Notes under the pieces: model-generated
Told to the model about the DNA's origin: nothing
Database searches by the model: none
What the model saw: only the letters and a program-made list of their open reading frames with translations
Program-made: the position numbers and the translations under genes
Shown here: piece after piece, positions 24,603-35,129 of the stretch
How positions within the stretch are numbered: the stretch's first letter is position 1
Layout: each line of letters begins with the position of its first letter
Assembly (NCBI GenBank): GCA_951213105.1
Contig: OX578133.1
Span: 140,046,813-140,110,812 of the forward strand
Direction of reading: 5' to 3'
Source: Amaurobius ferox
Taxonomy: Eukaryota; Arthropoda; Arachnida; Araneae; Amaurobiidae
Length of the DNA: 64,000 nucleotides

Positions 24603-24606
<4 letters not shown>

Positions 24607-25003
24607 TTTAATTTGAATTGTATGGCTGTCCTGATGAGAATGCAATTTCGAACTAACCGCCATTTTTTGTGTAGTTTCAATTGATTGTTCTCTATGTCTT
24701 AATCTTTTATCTTGAGCTAATTATTATTGCCTTTTCTCATTTTTGCCGTGTTTTCTTTTTCATTTTTATTTATATTTATATATATATATACTTTTTAATT
24801 GTGATTTTTGTATCCTAATATTCTTCTCATCCCCCTTTCCATTGTAGTGATATGTTACCTTCTATCTTTATCCTTAGTCTTGGTCTATAGTTACTTATTT
24901 GTAACAGATATGCTTAAAGATGGGGTTTTTTTTGTACATACAGTAGTTTATGCATAGTTTTCGATTAAAATCTTTCAATTTTTATTTATTTATATATATA
25001 TAT
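24601..25003 (+). repeat. Penelope-like pseudo-LTR, copy 1
   Basis: About 400 bp, repeated with substitutions and small indels at 25751-26140. Both start ATCGGTTTTAATT and end in a TTTATTTATATATA run. At 24629-24653 it carries CTGATGAGAATGCAATTTCG, which has the two strand-specific core boxes of a hammerhead ribozyme (CTGATGA, then CGAA) around a short stem. Penelope-like elements are known to carry such ribozymes in their direct terminal repeats. The core is imperfect: GAAC replaces GAAA. Confidence 0.65.
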
Positions 25004-25019
25004 TGAGCCTTGCGTTAGT

Positions 25020-25319
25020 CAAACTGTTAATTTTTTAGACCTTAAATTAGATACCCTCAATCATCATGTTATCACCAATCTATATGATAAAAAAGATTCT
25101 TACAACTTCACTATCATAAAGCTGCTATCATATCAATCTTGTAATTCTATTCAATTGTTTAGAAACATCATTTTAAACCAGCTATTTCGAATACATCGAC
25201 TTTCTGATCCTCAGTTTCACTTTCTACACATCAATAAACTTAAACGCATTTGTCAAAATTACCAATATCCGGAAGTATTTGTAAATAATATTATTAATAA
25301 TTTCAAATATACCACGTAA
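25020..25319 (+). pseudogene. Penelope-like reverse transcriptase, C-terminal fragment
   Basis: An open frame reads TVNFLDLKL, then TNLYDKKDSYNF, FRNIILNQLFRIHR, HINKLKRICQNYQYPEVF and stops at TAA (25317-25319). These blocks align in order with those of the minus-strand relic at 26482-27078 (FLDLSVRKH, TTIHDKRNSYNIKI, FRNIIIGYFRRNR, HECNKIINDALKRNYPRYF). This is the thumb/connector part downstream of the YVDD box; the catalytic part is missing, replaced on the left by the pseudo-LTR. Together with the repeats at 24601 and 25751 it forms an internally deleted Penelope-like element on the plus strand. Confidence 0.7.
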
Positions 25320-25750
25320 TAATTTTACACATGCATTATTTATCTTTGATTGGTTAACTCATTTTTGAAAATTCTCCCTTTCTTATCACCTCACTTACCT
25401 CTTGGCCTGAGTCTAATACTGTTTACTATTTTCGAATGACTATTTTCCTCTTGTCCTGAGTCCTATACTGATTACTATTTTTGAAAGTCTCCATACATAT
25501 TATGTATCGTTCAATTGTATTCATTCCGGTGCCCACTCGCATTGACGAAGTGAGGTGAAATGCTCAGTCACTAGTTTATCTTACACGTGGTGGTGCTATG
25601 CCTGTGTTTTCCCATTTCTGTTCGAGGAGGTATTGTTTTTCACAATTGTATAATTCAATTGATTTTATTTTCTCCTTCCACTAGCCAGTAGACAGTTCCA
25701 ATGGTGTTTATAGTTAAATACTATCGCCATTGTCAGAAACTGGCTATTTT
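25320..25750 (+). other. Probable 3' untranslated part of the Penelope-like element
   Basis: Lies between the reverse transcriptase stop and the second pseudo-LTR. A ~49-bp unit (CCTCTTGGCCTGAGTC...) is tandemly duplicated at 25398-25446 and 25447-25495. At 25541-25575 TTGACGAAGTGAGGTGAAAT is followed by GCTCAGTCACT, resembling a second hammerhead-type core followed by a GTC cleavage-like triplet. Confidence 0.45.
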
Positions 25751-26106
25751 ATCGGTTTTAATTCGAATTGTATGGCTGTCCTGATGAGAATGCAATTTCG
25801 AACTAACCGCCATTTTTTGTGTAGTTTCAATTGCATGTTCTCTATTCTTAATCTCCTATCCTGAGCTGTTTATTATTGCCTATTCTCATATTGCCGAGTT
25901 TTATTTTTATTTACTTTTATATACTTTTATTGTGATTTGTGAATCCTCTTATTCTTATCATCCCCCTTTCCATTATAGTGATATGTTACCTTCTATCCTT
26001 ATCCTTAGTCTTGGCCTATAGTTACTCATTTGTAACAGATATGCTAGAGATGGGTTTTTTTGTACATACAGTAGTTATGCATTATTTTCGATTAAATCCT
26101 TCATTT

Positions 26107-26140
<34 letters not shown>
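25751..26140 (+). repeat. Penelope-like pseudo-LTR, copy 2
   Basis: Direct repeat of 24601-25003, with the same hammerhead-like core at 25779-25803 including the same GAAC variant. It ends in a (TA)n run (26110-26140). Confidence 0.65.
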
Positions 26141-26143
<3 letters not shown>

Positions 26144-26481
26144 ATATAAACAAGACGAAAAAATAAGCGAGAACAGGAGTGACCATATGATTTGCATAGA
26201 ATGGCTGGGGTGGATTGCGACACCCCTTTCCCGCTTAAAGCAGCTTTTACGACCCGGGCAACGCTCACGGCACCAATGTAACTCAATGGTCAATCTCCCA
26301 CATGTGCAAAGACAGAAGCACCCGAACGGACAAAAGAGCAAAGATGGAACCAAGCATGGAAGAGATACACCTTACTATCCAGCATGAAAACACAACATTT
26401 TATAAGGGAAAGTCGCACATGCGCGAAAAGACTTCATGATGATAGGATCGCAGATATGAAAATATATATGATTAAGAATTC
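26141..26481. other. Unassigned segment within the insert
   Basis: About 340 bp with higher GC than its neighbours, between the second pseudo-LTR and the minus-strand reverse transcriptase stop. Relative to that relic it is downstream (3'). An open frame at 26187-26387 shows no known domain. It may be untranslated sequence of the second Penelope-like copy. Confidence 0.35.
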
Positions 26482-27078
26482 TCATTTAGAATCAAACAAT
26501 GTACAATTTCTTTCTTTGAAAAAGGAATAGTAATAATGTTGTAAAAAATATCTAGGGTAATTTCTTTTTAATGCATCATTTATTATTTTATTACATTCAT
26601 GAATGCAGTCTTTTTTAAAAGTACTGTAGTTTCTGTTTCTTCTGAAGTACCCGATAATAATATTTCTGAATATATTTTTAGTGAGGTTTGAATTCCAATC
26701 AATAATATTATTAATTTTGATATTGTATGAATTTCTCTTGTCGTGTATGGTTGTATAAATTCCATAATGTTGGTGCTTTCTTACTGACAAATCCAGGAAG
26801 TCTGTCGATCCATCCTCATTGATCGGGTTTTCAATTAAGTCCAATTCCCTTGGGTAGAATGCAAAATCTATGTCAGGGGTGTTTGCATAACCCCCTAATA
26901 TCACGTCGTCAACATATCGGAAATAAGGTATTTCCGATAATAGATGGGTTCCTCTTTCATATTTGGATAGATAAATATCCGCCAATATTGATGAGCATGC
27001 ACCACCCATGGGTATGCCTTTGACCTGTTTGTAGAAATGCGTACCGTAGAAATGCGTATAACATATATCGAGTGCTTG
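26482..27078 (-). pseudogene. Penelope-like reverse transcriptase, partial
   Basis: The minus-strand frame from a TAG at 27079-27081 reads GTHFYKQVKGIPMGGACSS, ILADIYLSKYE, then FRYVDDVILGG, FLDLSVRKHQ and a C-terminal thumb region to TGA at 26482-26484. GIPMGG is reverse transcriptase motif B, and YVDD is the catalytic motif C with both metal-binding aspartates. The FLDL block and the following helix-rich region are typical of Penelope-like polymerases. Fingers and motif A are missing upstream, cut off at the right inverted end of the insert, and no endonuclease follows. A TACGCATTTCTAC duplication (27027-27054) lies just upstream of motif B. Confidence 0.8.
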
Positions 27079-27134
27079 CTAGAAAGTTTTGAAGCCTGTG
27101 AGGAATTGCGGGTGGTGAAATATTGCGGGCGTTT

Positions 27135-27169
27135 GTTGTGGTCGTTAAAGGACTTTTTCGGACACCCTG
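27135..27169. repeat. Right inverted end of the 2.7-kb insert
   Basis: Matches 24456-24490 at 34 of 35 positions in reverse complement; the single difference is in CGCCC/CGACC. Confidence 0.85.
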
Positions 27170-27385
27170 TAAAATAAATTACAAAATTGCGTAAAAGAAG
27201 GTACAGAATTTTATGAAATCGATTAAAATTTTCAAGGGAATTAAATATTTTAAGAAATACAAAATTTAAATTTTTATACAGTTCCGTACAAAAACATTTC
27301 CAATGAGTAAAATGTGCCCCATACACTAATAAGGTGATGTACAAAATTTCAGCATTTTATCATAAAAAGTCCCAGAGATATGAAA
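27170..27385. repeat. Left inverted repeat of mariner-like element 2 (inner part)
   Basis: Reverse complement of 29027-29240 with scattered changes. Landmarks present in both are GGTACAGAATTTTATGAAAT, AACATTTCCAATGAGTAAAA and AAATTTCAGCATTTTATCAT. Confidence 0.8.
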
Positions 27386-27587
27386 AGACAAAAATGCTAA
27401 CTTAAATCACTTTTCAATGCATCGACATGGGTTCTCAGAGGGGAAAAATCATGTCGGCAGATCGCGTTTCAGGGGGTCATACACAAATTACAAAAGAAAA
27501 CAATGATTACATAAATAAATAATAATTTTGCTATTTACTGGTACAAAAGTATCTACACTGTGTAGAAATAATAACTTTACACAAAGA

Positions 27588-28615
27588 TTACAACGCTTGT
27601 TCAAAATGTTTTCCATCCATGCCAATACAGAGCTGCATGCGCCTGATAACACTTCTGTGCACTCCATCAAGTTCTTGTTTGGTGATATCACGACAACCAT
27701 CTTGAATGCGTTGTTGCAACTCTGCCTTATTTAAGGGAGATGACAGACAAACAGCTGTGCGTAAACGACCCCACAAATAAAAATCCATAGGCGTTAAATC
27801 AGGCAATCTAGGGGGATATTCGACTGGCGCATGCAACCCAATCCACTTGCCTGGAAACTCGTTATTTAGCCAGTGTTTCACAACTGTAGTATGCTGAGGT
27901 GGAGACCTGTCCTGTTGAAACCATACATGTGGAAGTTCTGTTAGGGTCAGTTCATCGATAAAATCAGGAATAACCGCATTCAGAATCTCATTAACATATC
28001 TGTCACCCGTCAACGTACCATCATACAGTATGGGTCCAAGCAAACGGTTTCTGAAAATACTGCACCATATATTCACAGAAAATTGCTTCTAATGATGAAT
28101 ATCACGTACCACGAATGGATTTATGTCAGACCAGAAGTGCTCATTTTGAGGATTTATGCATCCATCTTGTTTAAAACAGCATTTGTCAGTCCAAATTACG
28201 TTTTTCAGGAAAGAGGGATCTGCATCTTCCTGATTTAGAGCCCAATTACAAAAATCCTGACGACGTTGATAATCTGTTAGCTCCTGTCCTTGCACACCAT
28301 GAAAGTTAAAGAGGTACAAATACTACTATGTGGATGAATGCAAAAATAAGCCAAAATATCAATTTCTACATCAGTTGAAGTTTGAGTCTACCTAGTCTAC
28401 CTACACGATGCACGCTTCCTCTTTCACGCACTCGTTGCACCAATCGGGAAATAAATTCTCCCAGAAGGATGTCGAGAATTAGGAAACGTACGTTGATATT
28501 CACGTGCAGTTTCGTTAGCATTGCGATTGCATAAACTGTATAGCATAAGCATTTTAAAAAGTTCTTCGTTGTTGCATTGCGACATACCGTCGGTACAGGC
28601 TAACTCCACTATCAA
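27588..28615 (-). pseudogene. DUF4817/DDE mariner-like transposase of element 2, broken
   Basis: The N-terminus (28615 downward) has the DUF4817 helix-turn-helix signature CNRNANETAREYQRTFPNSR, followed after a one-base frame change by RLVQRVRERGSVHR. The DDE part follows in another frame: VIWTDKCCF (first Asp), a TAG after DIHH (about 28086-28088), WFQQDRSPPQH (second Asp; the usual DGAPPH is altered) and PDLTPMDFYLWGRL (third Asp, again 41 residues after the second by my count). It ends GKHFEQAL at 27588. It is paralogous to the element 1 transposase but clearly divergent, so these are two subfamilies. Inactive because of frameshifts and a stop. Confidence 0.85.
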
Positions 28616-29026
28616 AATGTAGCAGAAATGTGAAATACTTAAGGGTCGCTCAGACTGCCGGGCTGCGCGCGCTAGGCTTGCGTAAGGGAGGCGCGATTGA
28701 TCAATGGCAGAGCAAAAACAACTTTCCCATGTGATGATGCGTCTGTTGCGATTGTGTGACGCACTGATCAGAGGCAGCCATTTGCATATGCATACATTTC
28801 TAAGCTGTTTTAATGTTCATTTTGATTGTGCCATTTCCAAGTTTTATTCTGTAATTAATCATGTAAAATTTTAAGGTATTTTTCAGGAAGCATATTTTTA
28901 AAAAATTGTAAATAAATCTAAAGGTAAGAGGCAGATATTATTTGCCTGTGATGCATTTTTGCGTTGCGTCATTTGCTGTAAACATTTACATTTTAATTTG
29001 TGATTAATCCCTCACCAACTTTGTTT

Positions 29027-29294
29027 GATCTCTGGGACTTTTTATGATAAAATGCTGAAATTTTGTACATCACCTTATTACTGTACAGGGCACATTTTAC
29101 TCATTGGAAATGTTTTTGTACGGGGGGCCAAATAAAAATTAAATTTTGTATTTCTTCAAACTTAATCACCTGAAAAATTTTATCAATTTCATAAAATTCT
29201 GTACCTTTTTTACGTAACTTTGTAATTTATTATATATGTCCAAGATCAATATTTAAGGAATAAAAGCCGAGGTCAATGTTTTTGGGATACCCTG
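29027..29294. repeat. Right inverted repeat of mariner-like element 2
   Basis: Uninterrupted arm ending CCCTG, with TA at 29295-29296. It is the reference used to recognise the split left arm. Confidence 0.8.
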
Positions 29295-29296
29295 TA

Positions 29297-30775
29297 TATA
29301 GGAGGGATATAGTTCATCTTCTTGCAAATTATTTATTTTAGGTGGTCGACCAAACCTATGTGAGGAGTTCATGTGTTGAACCTATATGACACACACAAAT
29401 TGGTTATTTTACTGTACTTCTGAAATTTTGGGACAGGTGATATTTTAATGTTTCTGAAGGAACATTGTTTTAAAGTTGTAAAGTATCCGAAAATAGCATA
29501 TTACTAATTTACAGACCCTTGATCCGGTACTCATACAAATAAATTCAAACACAAATTCATTTGTATACAATTCCGTTACAAATAAAGAACGCATTCTTCC
29601 CAGATTTTATTAAGCAACGATGAAAACATTTTTAGCATCAAAATTTTTTTTGGTCTGGAGTTAAATGGAACTGCAATCTGTTTCCTTTCCTGAAATATTC
29701 GTGTTTGAGTGACATAGAACGATCGAGGCTAAATAAGCTGTAAAAATGTAACACTCGGAGATAAGACCACGATCTCAGCAAACGGTATACAATCTTCGAG
29801 ATAACATCCCTGATTTGCTCCATTAACAACAGATAAACACGTCTGACATCACACTTTCTATGACTCAGTGCAAAAGTGCTACTCAAACATTAAAAGTCAA
29901 CACACGAATTTGAGCTAAGAGAAACGAAAGTTGAAAGCACTTGAAGACAGTCTTATGTAGAAGTAAAATATCAACATACGATTGAAAGAATGAATGCATT
30001 AAGAAGAAAGATTCGTTTTATTTTATATTTAAATAAACTTGTTTACTAATTAGTGAGCCATTCTTTTGTGCAAACTGCGACTTGCATGAAGAAATCACGA
30101 ATAAAGATTTTAAAGAGATAGTTTGCGTAAAACTAGAGTGTAAGATTATGTCAGCCTTGCATTGCATTCAATTCGCAAATATCTATATTAAAAGTCCGTG
30201 TTACGCATCTAGCGAAAGCCTTATAATTATTTAAGTTCAAGATAACTTATTTATGAACGATCAGCATACAGTAACACATTAATTTTGTGAATATGTTCTC
30301 AGGACTATGCAAAAGCAATTAGGAAAATTTTTGATCTGTGTTTTTTAACGGAGCAAAGTTAGTCCCACTTCAAAACTTTATTTATTTTTCATGTTAATGT
30401 TTATCATACTGTACTTAAAACTGTGTGTTTTAATGAATGAATTGAGATTGTACTCTTGTTTCTCAACGTTTATCTTTGGAGAGTGCTTCATATACATCAG
30501 GAATATTTCATGTGCAAGAAGAAACCAATTTCTTTAAAACCCTTAAGTTATAATCTGTAGTAATTTAAATAAATAAATAGTTGAAAGAAGTACTTCAAAC
30601 ACGGTTTAACAAAGTTTAAAGCATTAATTATCTGCTAGAGTTTCCAAAGAGCATAACTAAATATCAATTTGTTCAGCACGTTTAAACGTGTTTTTTCAAT
30701 TTTGTGCGTGAAAGCTTATGAGTTATGTCATCATCTTTCCTTATTTCTTGTTAATGGGCTTGGGTCTTCCTGTAC
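29297..30775. other. Non-coding stretch
   Basis: AT-rich sequence with no recognised element. An 82-codon frame on the minus strand (29638-29886) shows no domain. Confidence 0.55.
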
Positions 30776-30790
30776 ATGTGACGTGTGTGT

Positions 30791-30848
30791 AGAAAGCCCA
30801 GACCACACGACCAACCCGAAGGCTTATGGTTGCTGCTTGTGTGGCCGG
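30791..30848 (-). mobile_element. 58-bp hairpin-only SINE insertion
   Basis: Flanked by perfect 15-bp repeats ATGTGACGTGTGTGT (30776-30790 and 30849-30863). On the minus strand it reads CCGGCCACACAAGC... to GGTCGTGTGGTCTGGG: an 8-bp stem GGCCACAC/GTGTGGTC, with one G-U pair, closes a loop of about 30 nt. Layout and loop word GGTTGGTCG match the 3' hairpin of the 5S-headed SINE (GGTAGGTCGG), but the stem sequence is different. No head or body is present. Confidence 0.8.
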
Positions 30849-30863
30849 ATGTGACGTGTGTGT

Positions 30864-33800
30864 GTATTTCCGTAAATTTGATAAGCACAGTGTGTTTGTT
30901 CAAACACTGGATTTCAGGGCGACAACAAACTAGATCCTTCCGATACTAGTTCATTTCCGATAACCAGAAAAGGTTAAAAATCAGCAGATAAAAGTGATGA
31001 ATAGCAAAGTTTTATTTTGACCACGAAATTCCTTAGAATAATAAGTCTTCAATTTGTTTTATCTGAGATGATTGCTATTTATGTATTCAGTTCTAATTTA
31101 CACATCTACGCCCCTCGTGCAGCTCCAGAGAAAACTTTTACTTAATATAGAGGAGGGAAAGACTTTTATCTGCTTAGTGTTTTGCTTCAAGAAATGATAT
31201 AAAAATGTCAGTTCAACTTTTTATGTTCCAATTTTGATTTATGTTGTGCTTTGTTGCATTTATTTCGAGCCCAGCCCGACCCAAATTTATCAGTAAAAGA
31301 CCCGATCACAGCCCGGCCTTCTTTTGGATAAAGTCCGTCAACCTTCTAACGCAAATATATATCCACATCATGAATGGAATTTTATTGGCCAACAAAATAT
31401 TAACAATGGTATACACCGAATACATTTTGCACTGTAAAGTATAAAATATATGAGAAGTGCATATTTATTTATCTTTGCACATTCAATTTCTCCCTGATCT
31501 TAAACCTCGCCAATAATTACTATCATGGAATAAAAATAAAAATAAATCAGAAAATTTTCTGAGTTATTGGATTAGGATGTTGCAGCAAAATTATACATTT
31601 GCGAGTAACCTCGAAAAGTTGAGCTTTCGGCGATGAAGTATTTGTCTGTTTAATCACTAAACTAAAGAAACATTGTAAAACTTTTTTAATAGGATGCATG
31701 TTTTTTCTCTCGATATGCGATTACACGAGGAAGTGAAAATGAAAAAGGGCGATTAAATAAAAGTGGATGAAGGACGCCCACTTATTCCAAAGAGATGACT
31801 GGAAACATTAAGCAGCTAAAGGAAATGCTACAGAGACTGCTGCTTGTTAGCGCAGCGATTTTGCCTCAGAAAAAATTGCAAAGCTCGAGGGGAATTTGTG
31901 CAAAACACTGGAAATAAGAGAAAGGTAAAAAAAAATTTAAATCCGTGAATTGTTTTTTAGTTAAGCTTTCATGTGACGTGGGTATTAAAGCTAAAATATT
32001 TAAATTGTATAAGATTTATTTGCATTTTTCAGCTATTATAAAATAACGACCTTGAAAAAGTACAGGTTATCGTAGATTCATTGCCTTTTAACAGAAAACA
32101 TAGCTTAATATTTAAATTGGCAGGCAACTTGGTAAAGAACATTCTATAATATTCTTGACGTTATTTTTAATACGTACAATTTTTTGTTATACCAATCGTT
32201 TTGCAAAACTTTCCATCTATGTAAGTGTCCCTTATTCAGTCAGTAAAGTGTCACTCGGCTATTTTACATAGGGGGGGGGGGGGGGATCTGTGATTTATAA
32301 AGTTTTCGAAAAAATTCCAAAATTTTAGATTTTTCTCATTATATTTAGAAATAAAGTCTTACGTGTATGCAAAGTTTCTACCATCTGTAGTATTGGCTGT
32401 GGATGTGTTTTTTAGTCAGTGAGTCCATTCAGCTATTTGATTTTCCCCTCTTTGTAAATCTTTTATATCTTCTTTTCTCTAAAAACGAAAAATAATGGGG
32501 ACCGGATCCCCTCTGGCGCCCGGGCTTTCCATTCGAGTGGAAGTCGTCCCCCTCCCTTATGGACGGCTCTGATCCCTGTAACTGTGAAATGATACTTTTC
32601 AGTGCAAAAACGATATACAAGCCTATCATGTGCCAGATATGAAATAAATGCTATATATTCGAGCTTCATTTATTTCAGCCAACAGCAACAGGTGACAGTA
32701 GTTTTCAGAAACCTGGGTAAACCCAGCATGCGCCATTTTGTTTCTAATTATGTAAATAATAAATACCAGATATTAACTTTTACCGAGGTTTAATTGTGAA
32801 TTATTCGTCGCTCATTTACAAAATTAAAAGCTTTATTACAAAATATTTCTTTCTTTACGACGCAAATCACAGTAAAATTTATACACTTTTTATACTTTTG
32901 TATCATATTTAGATTGCGGCATAGCTAGAAGGATTTGGGGTTATAATTCTCCATTGCTTAAACAATTACATCGGTTCTTTATTAGATCCACATTGGTTAA
33001 ACTATATTTAGCACTTGTAACCCTATTCAATACTCTACTCCTTTCTAATATTCTGGTAACCCTTATATATTCAGATATAATCATAACATAGCAAGGATCT
33101 CGGAAGGGGGTCGACAACCAAATGAACGGAGGGTTACAGTGAAGTTCGTTTCCACTTGGTGGGCTCGTTCATTTTGGATTGGGTGGTAACTCACTTGATA
33201 AAAGGTAACTCCTTGGTTTTTTACTTTCAACTTTATTTTTTGTGGATGACAACACCATACTTCCTGGGTCACGTGTGTATGCCTCCCGGCAGCAGAAACC
33301 GCTCTCGTTTTGACTGAGGTGACTGTTCTGTCCATCGCTGTCCCTTCAACCTGAAGAATGAAGCTGCCCCAGAAACTGATTGATACTTTTTATCGATTAA
33401 TTGCTGTACTTAACGAAGTTTTGTTAATGAATACCAATACATGCTTTTATAATAAATGGCATTCCATAAATTTGTGTTTATGGTTTAAAATAAGTGCTTT
33501 TAACATGAAGACTAATTAGATATTACACATAGAGAAAAAACTCCCGATATCATTCATGTATGTTGTGCTTCAATATTAATAAAAAAATATGCAAATGGTT
33601 AGCGTTTCTGATTTTTTCGTATTTAATTTTGAATACCAGAAATTAGAAAATAAAAATATGAATTTACAAGATAACTTTTATACAGAGAATTACATGGTTA
33701 AAATTCTATCTCCATATCCAAGATAAGTCCGTTACCTAACATTTTAATGGCATGATTTAAGATTTCAGCCATGCCACACTTTTGCAATTCAAGAGATAAA

Positions 33801-34109
33801 TAAATAAAATAATTAAAAAAAATTATGAAACTCAAGTTTTATAACGTGCACAAGTTTTTATAAGATACATACCCGTGCAAAATAAAATCCTTAACTTTTT
33901 AAAAACATCCGTGTAAAAGCAGACTTCACACAAATCTAATCATGTTATTAGAAGCGTATTAGAGGTTATTAGAAGCATATTAGTGGAACAGTGTAAAAAA
34001 AAATCGTTTCCTAATATAGATCATATAAGAAAATTAATATAACTTTCCAAACAATGGGGAAGGAGGGGGGTTAGCTCCACTACCTACGCCCCAGAAGATA
34101 ATGGATATA
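30864..34109. other. Non-coding stretch
   Basis: No gene supported. Contents include a run of 15 G (32271-32285) and a GC-rich patch at 32495-32580 (GGACCGGATCCCCTCTGGCG...) that stands out in composition and looks like a fragment of an unidentified repeat. Open frames of 60-84 codons (31241, 32429, 32602, 33081) have no recognisable domain. Confidence 0.5.
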
Positions 34110-34560
34110 CATTACCTAACGTGTTCCTGTCTCTCCAGACGCCCCCCCCCCCCCTTTCAGTGACCTAGAAGGCTGAATCTCTGTACACTTATATTATCAA
34201 CCACTGGACAGAACCTAAAAGAGCAGGATTTTACGACCCCAGTGTTGGAGAAAATGGAAGGCCGAAGTCTATCCAGACTCTTCATAAACCCCTTGGTGAC
34301 ATAAGAGGCTGAATCTTTGAACACTTATAGCATGAACCACGTGACAGAAACTATCGGAGCTGGATTTTCGATTCCCCCTCCAGGGACGGAGAAAATGTTT
34401 TTTTTTTTACTTCGAAAAGCCTTTTAAGACCCCCACCCCAGAAGCACCCGCAGTAACTTAGAAGACTGAAATATAGCAACTTATGGTATCAACCATAGGA
34501 CAGAAACTAACAGAATTCAATTTTTGATTGCGACTATTTAAGGCCGTAAGCTCCATTCAT
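34110..34560. repeat. Diverged tandem repeat array, first block
   Basis: Three degenerate units of about 150-190 bp, each containing GACCTAGAAGGCTGAATCT or a close variant, then CACTTATA, ATCAACCA, GACAGAACCTAA and GGATTTT.GA. The first unit is preceded by a C run (34142-34154). The same unit recurs at 36380-36800. Confidence 0.65.
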
Positions 34561-34792
34561 TGTTAAACAAAATATAACTAAACAATTTGCAACTTAATTT
34601 TTTAAGAATGTTTGTTTTCCTGTCCTTGACAGGCTCAAATACTAGCAAAATATTTTAATAAGTCTAATCGGACCGTGTTATTGGAGCAATGTTAAATCAA
34701 AACAAATAATGTTAAAAAAAAATCGGATGTAGTGTAAGTTCGTTACAGTGCGGTCCGATATACTACGAATTCGGAAATGATGCGGTACAGAG

Positions 34793-34810
34793 CCCCCCCC
34801 CCCCCCCCCC
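34793..34810. repeat. Poly-C tract
   Basis: Eighteen consecutive C, followed by ACCACCACGACC. One of at least eight C or G runs of 12 or more in this window. Confidence 0.9.
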
Positions 34811-34975
34811 ACCACCACGACCGAAGAAAACAATATCATCATTACAACATGGTTAAGCTATAACACAGAAAGGAGGTTTGTTCCCCGACAACATCGCTTC
34901 TACTGTAGTGTAAAAGATGGAAATATTAGCTTCTACTGTAGAGTAAAATATGGAAGTATTAGCTTCTACTGTTGT

Positions 34976-35010
34976 TGTTGAGACCCAGACCGTCCGACCT
35001 ACCAGAAAGG
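34976..35010 (-). mobile_element. 35-bp SINE tail insertion
   Basis: Flanked by AGCTTCTACTGTTGT at 34961-34975 and 35011-35025, a perfect 15-bp duplication (it could equally reflect the surrounding minisatellite). The insert on the minus strand reads CCTTTCTGGTAGGTCGGACG then GTCTGGGTCTCAACA, identical to the last part of the 5S-headed SINE, starting inside the hairpin loop and keeping only the 3' stem strand and AAC end. Confidence 0.75.
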
Positions 35011-35091
35011 AGCTTCTACTGTTGTGTAAAAGATAGAAATATCAGCTTCTACTGTAGAGTAAAATATGGAAGTATCAGCTTCTATTGTTGT

Positions 35092-35129
35092 TGTTGTTGA
35101 GACTCAGACCGTCCGAGCTACCAGAAAGG
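35092..35129 (-). mobile_element. SINE tail insertion, duplicated copy
   Basis: Near-identical to 34976-35010 with an extra TTG and two base changes, in the same position of the next composite minisatellite unit. Most simply explained by tandem duplication of the first insertion and not by a second insertion. Confidence 0.7.

Larger units (their letters stand above)
24456..27169. mobile_element. Insert with 35-bp inverted ends carrying Penelope-like relics
   Basis: Left end CAGGGTGTCCGAAAAAGTCC... (24456-24490) and right end (27135-27169, reverse complement) agree at 34 of 35 bases. TA lies at each edge (24454-24455 and 27170-27171), as in Tc1/mariner insertions. A third, shorter inverted copy of the end (TTCGGACACCCT, 24501-24512) sits near the left end. 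The interior has no transposase; it contains two Penelope-like reverse transcriptase relics in opposite orientation and two ~400-bp direct repeats. It is either a non-autonomous DNA element that later received retroelements, or a composite formed between two solo ends. Confidence 0.7.
24417..29294 (-). mobile_element. Mariner-like element 2, split by a 2.7-kb insertion
   Basis: The right inverted repeat (about 29027-29294) starts, read inwards, CAGGGTATCCCAAAAACATT, and includes CGGCTTTTATTCC and ATTGATCTTGGACATATA. The left arm appears in two pieces: 24417-24455 (CTCCGCTTTTATTC...GATCTTAGACATATA) and 27170-27385 (AAATAAATTACAAAATTGCG... to CCCAGAGATATG). Removing 24456-27169 plus one TA restores an arm matching the right one. 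The outermost ~24 bases of the left arm are missing, at the junction with element 1. The arms are about 250-265 bp. The transposase is on the minus strand, 27588-28615. Confidence 0.8.

Noticed and set aside
26101..26387. Host exon in the GC-richer segment after the second pseudo-LTR
   Set aside because: It is enclosed within the 2.7-kb insert between two Penelope-like relics, so an element origin is more likely.
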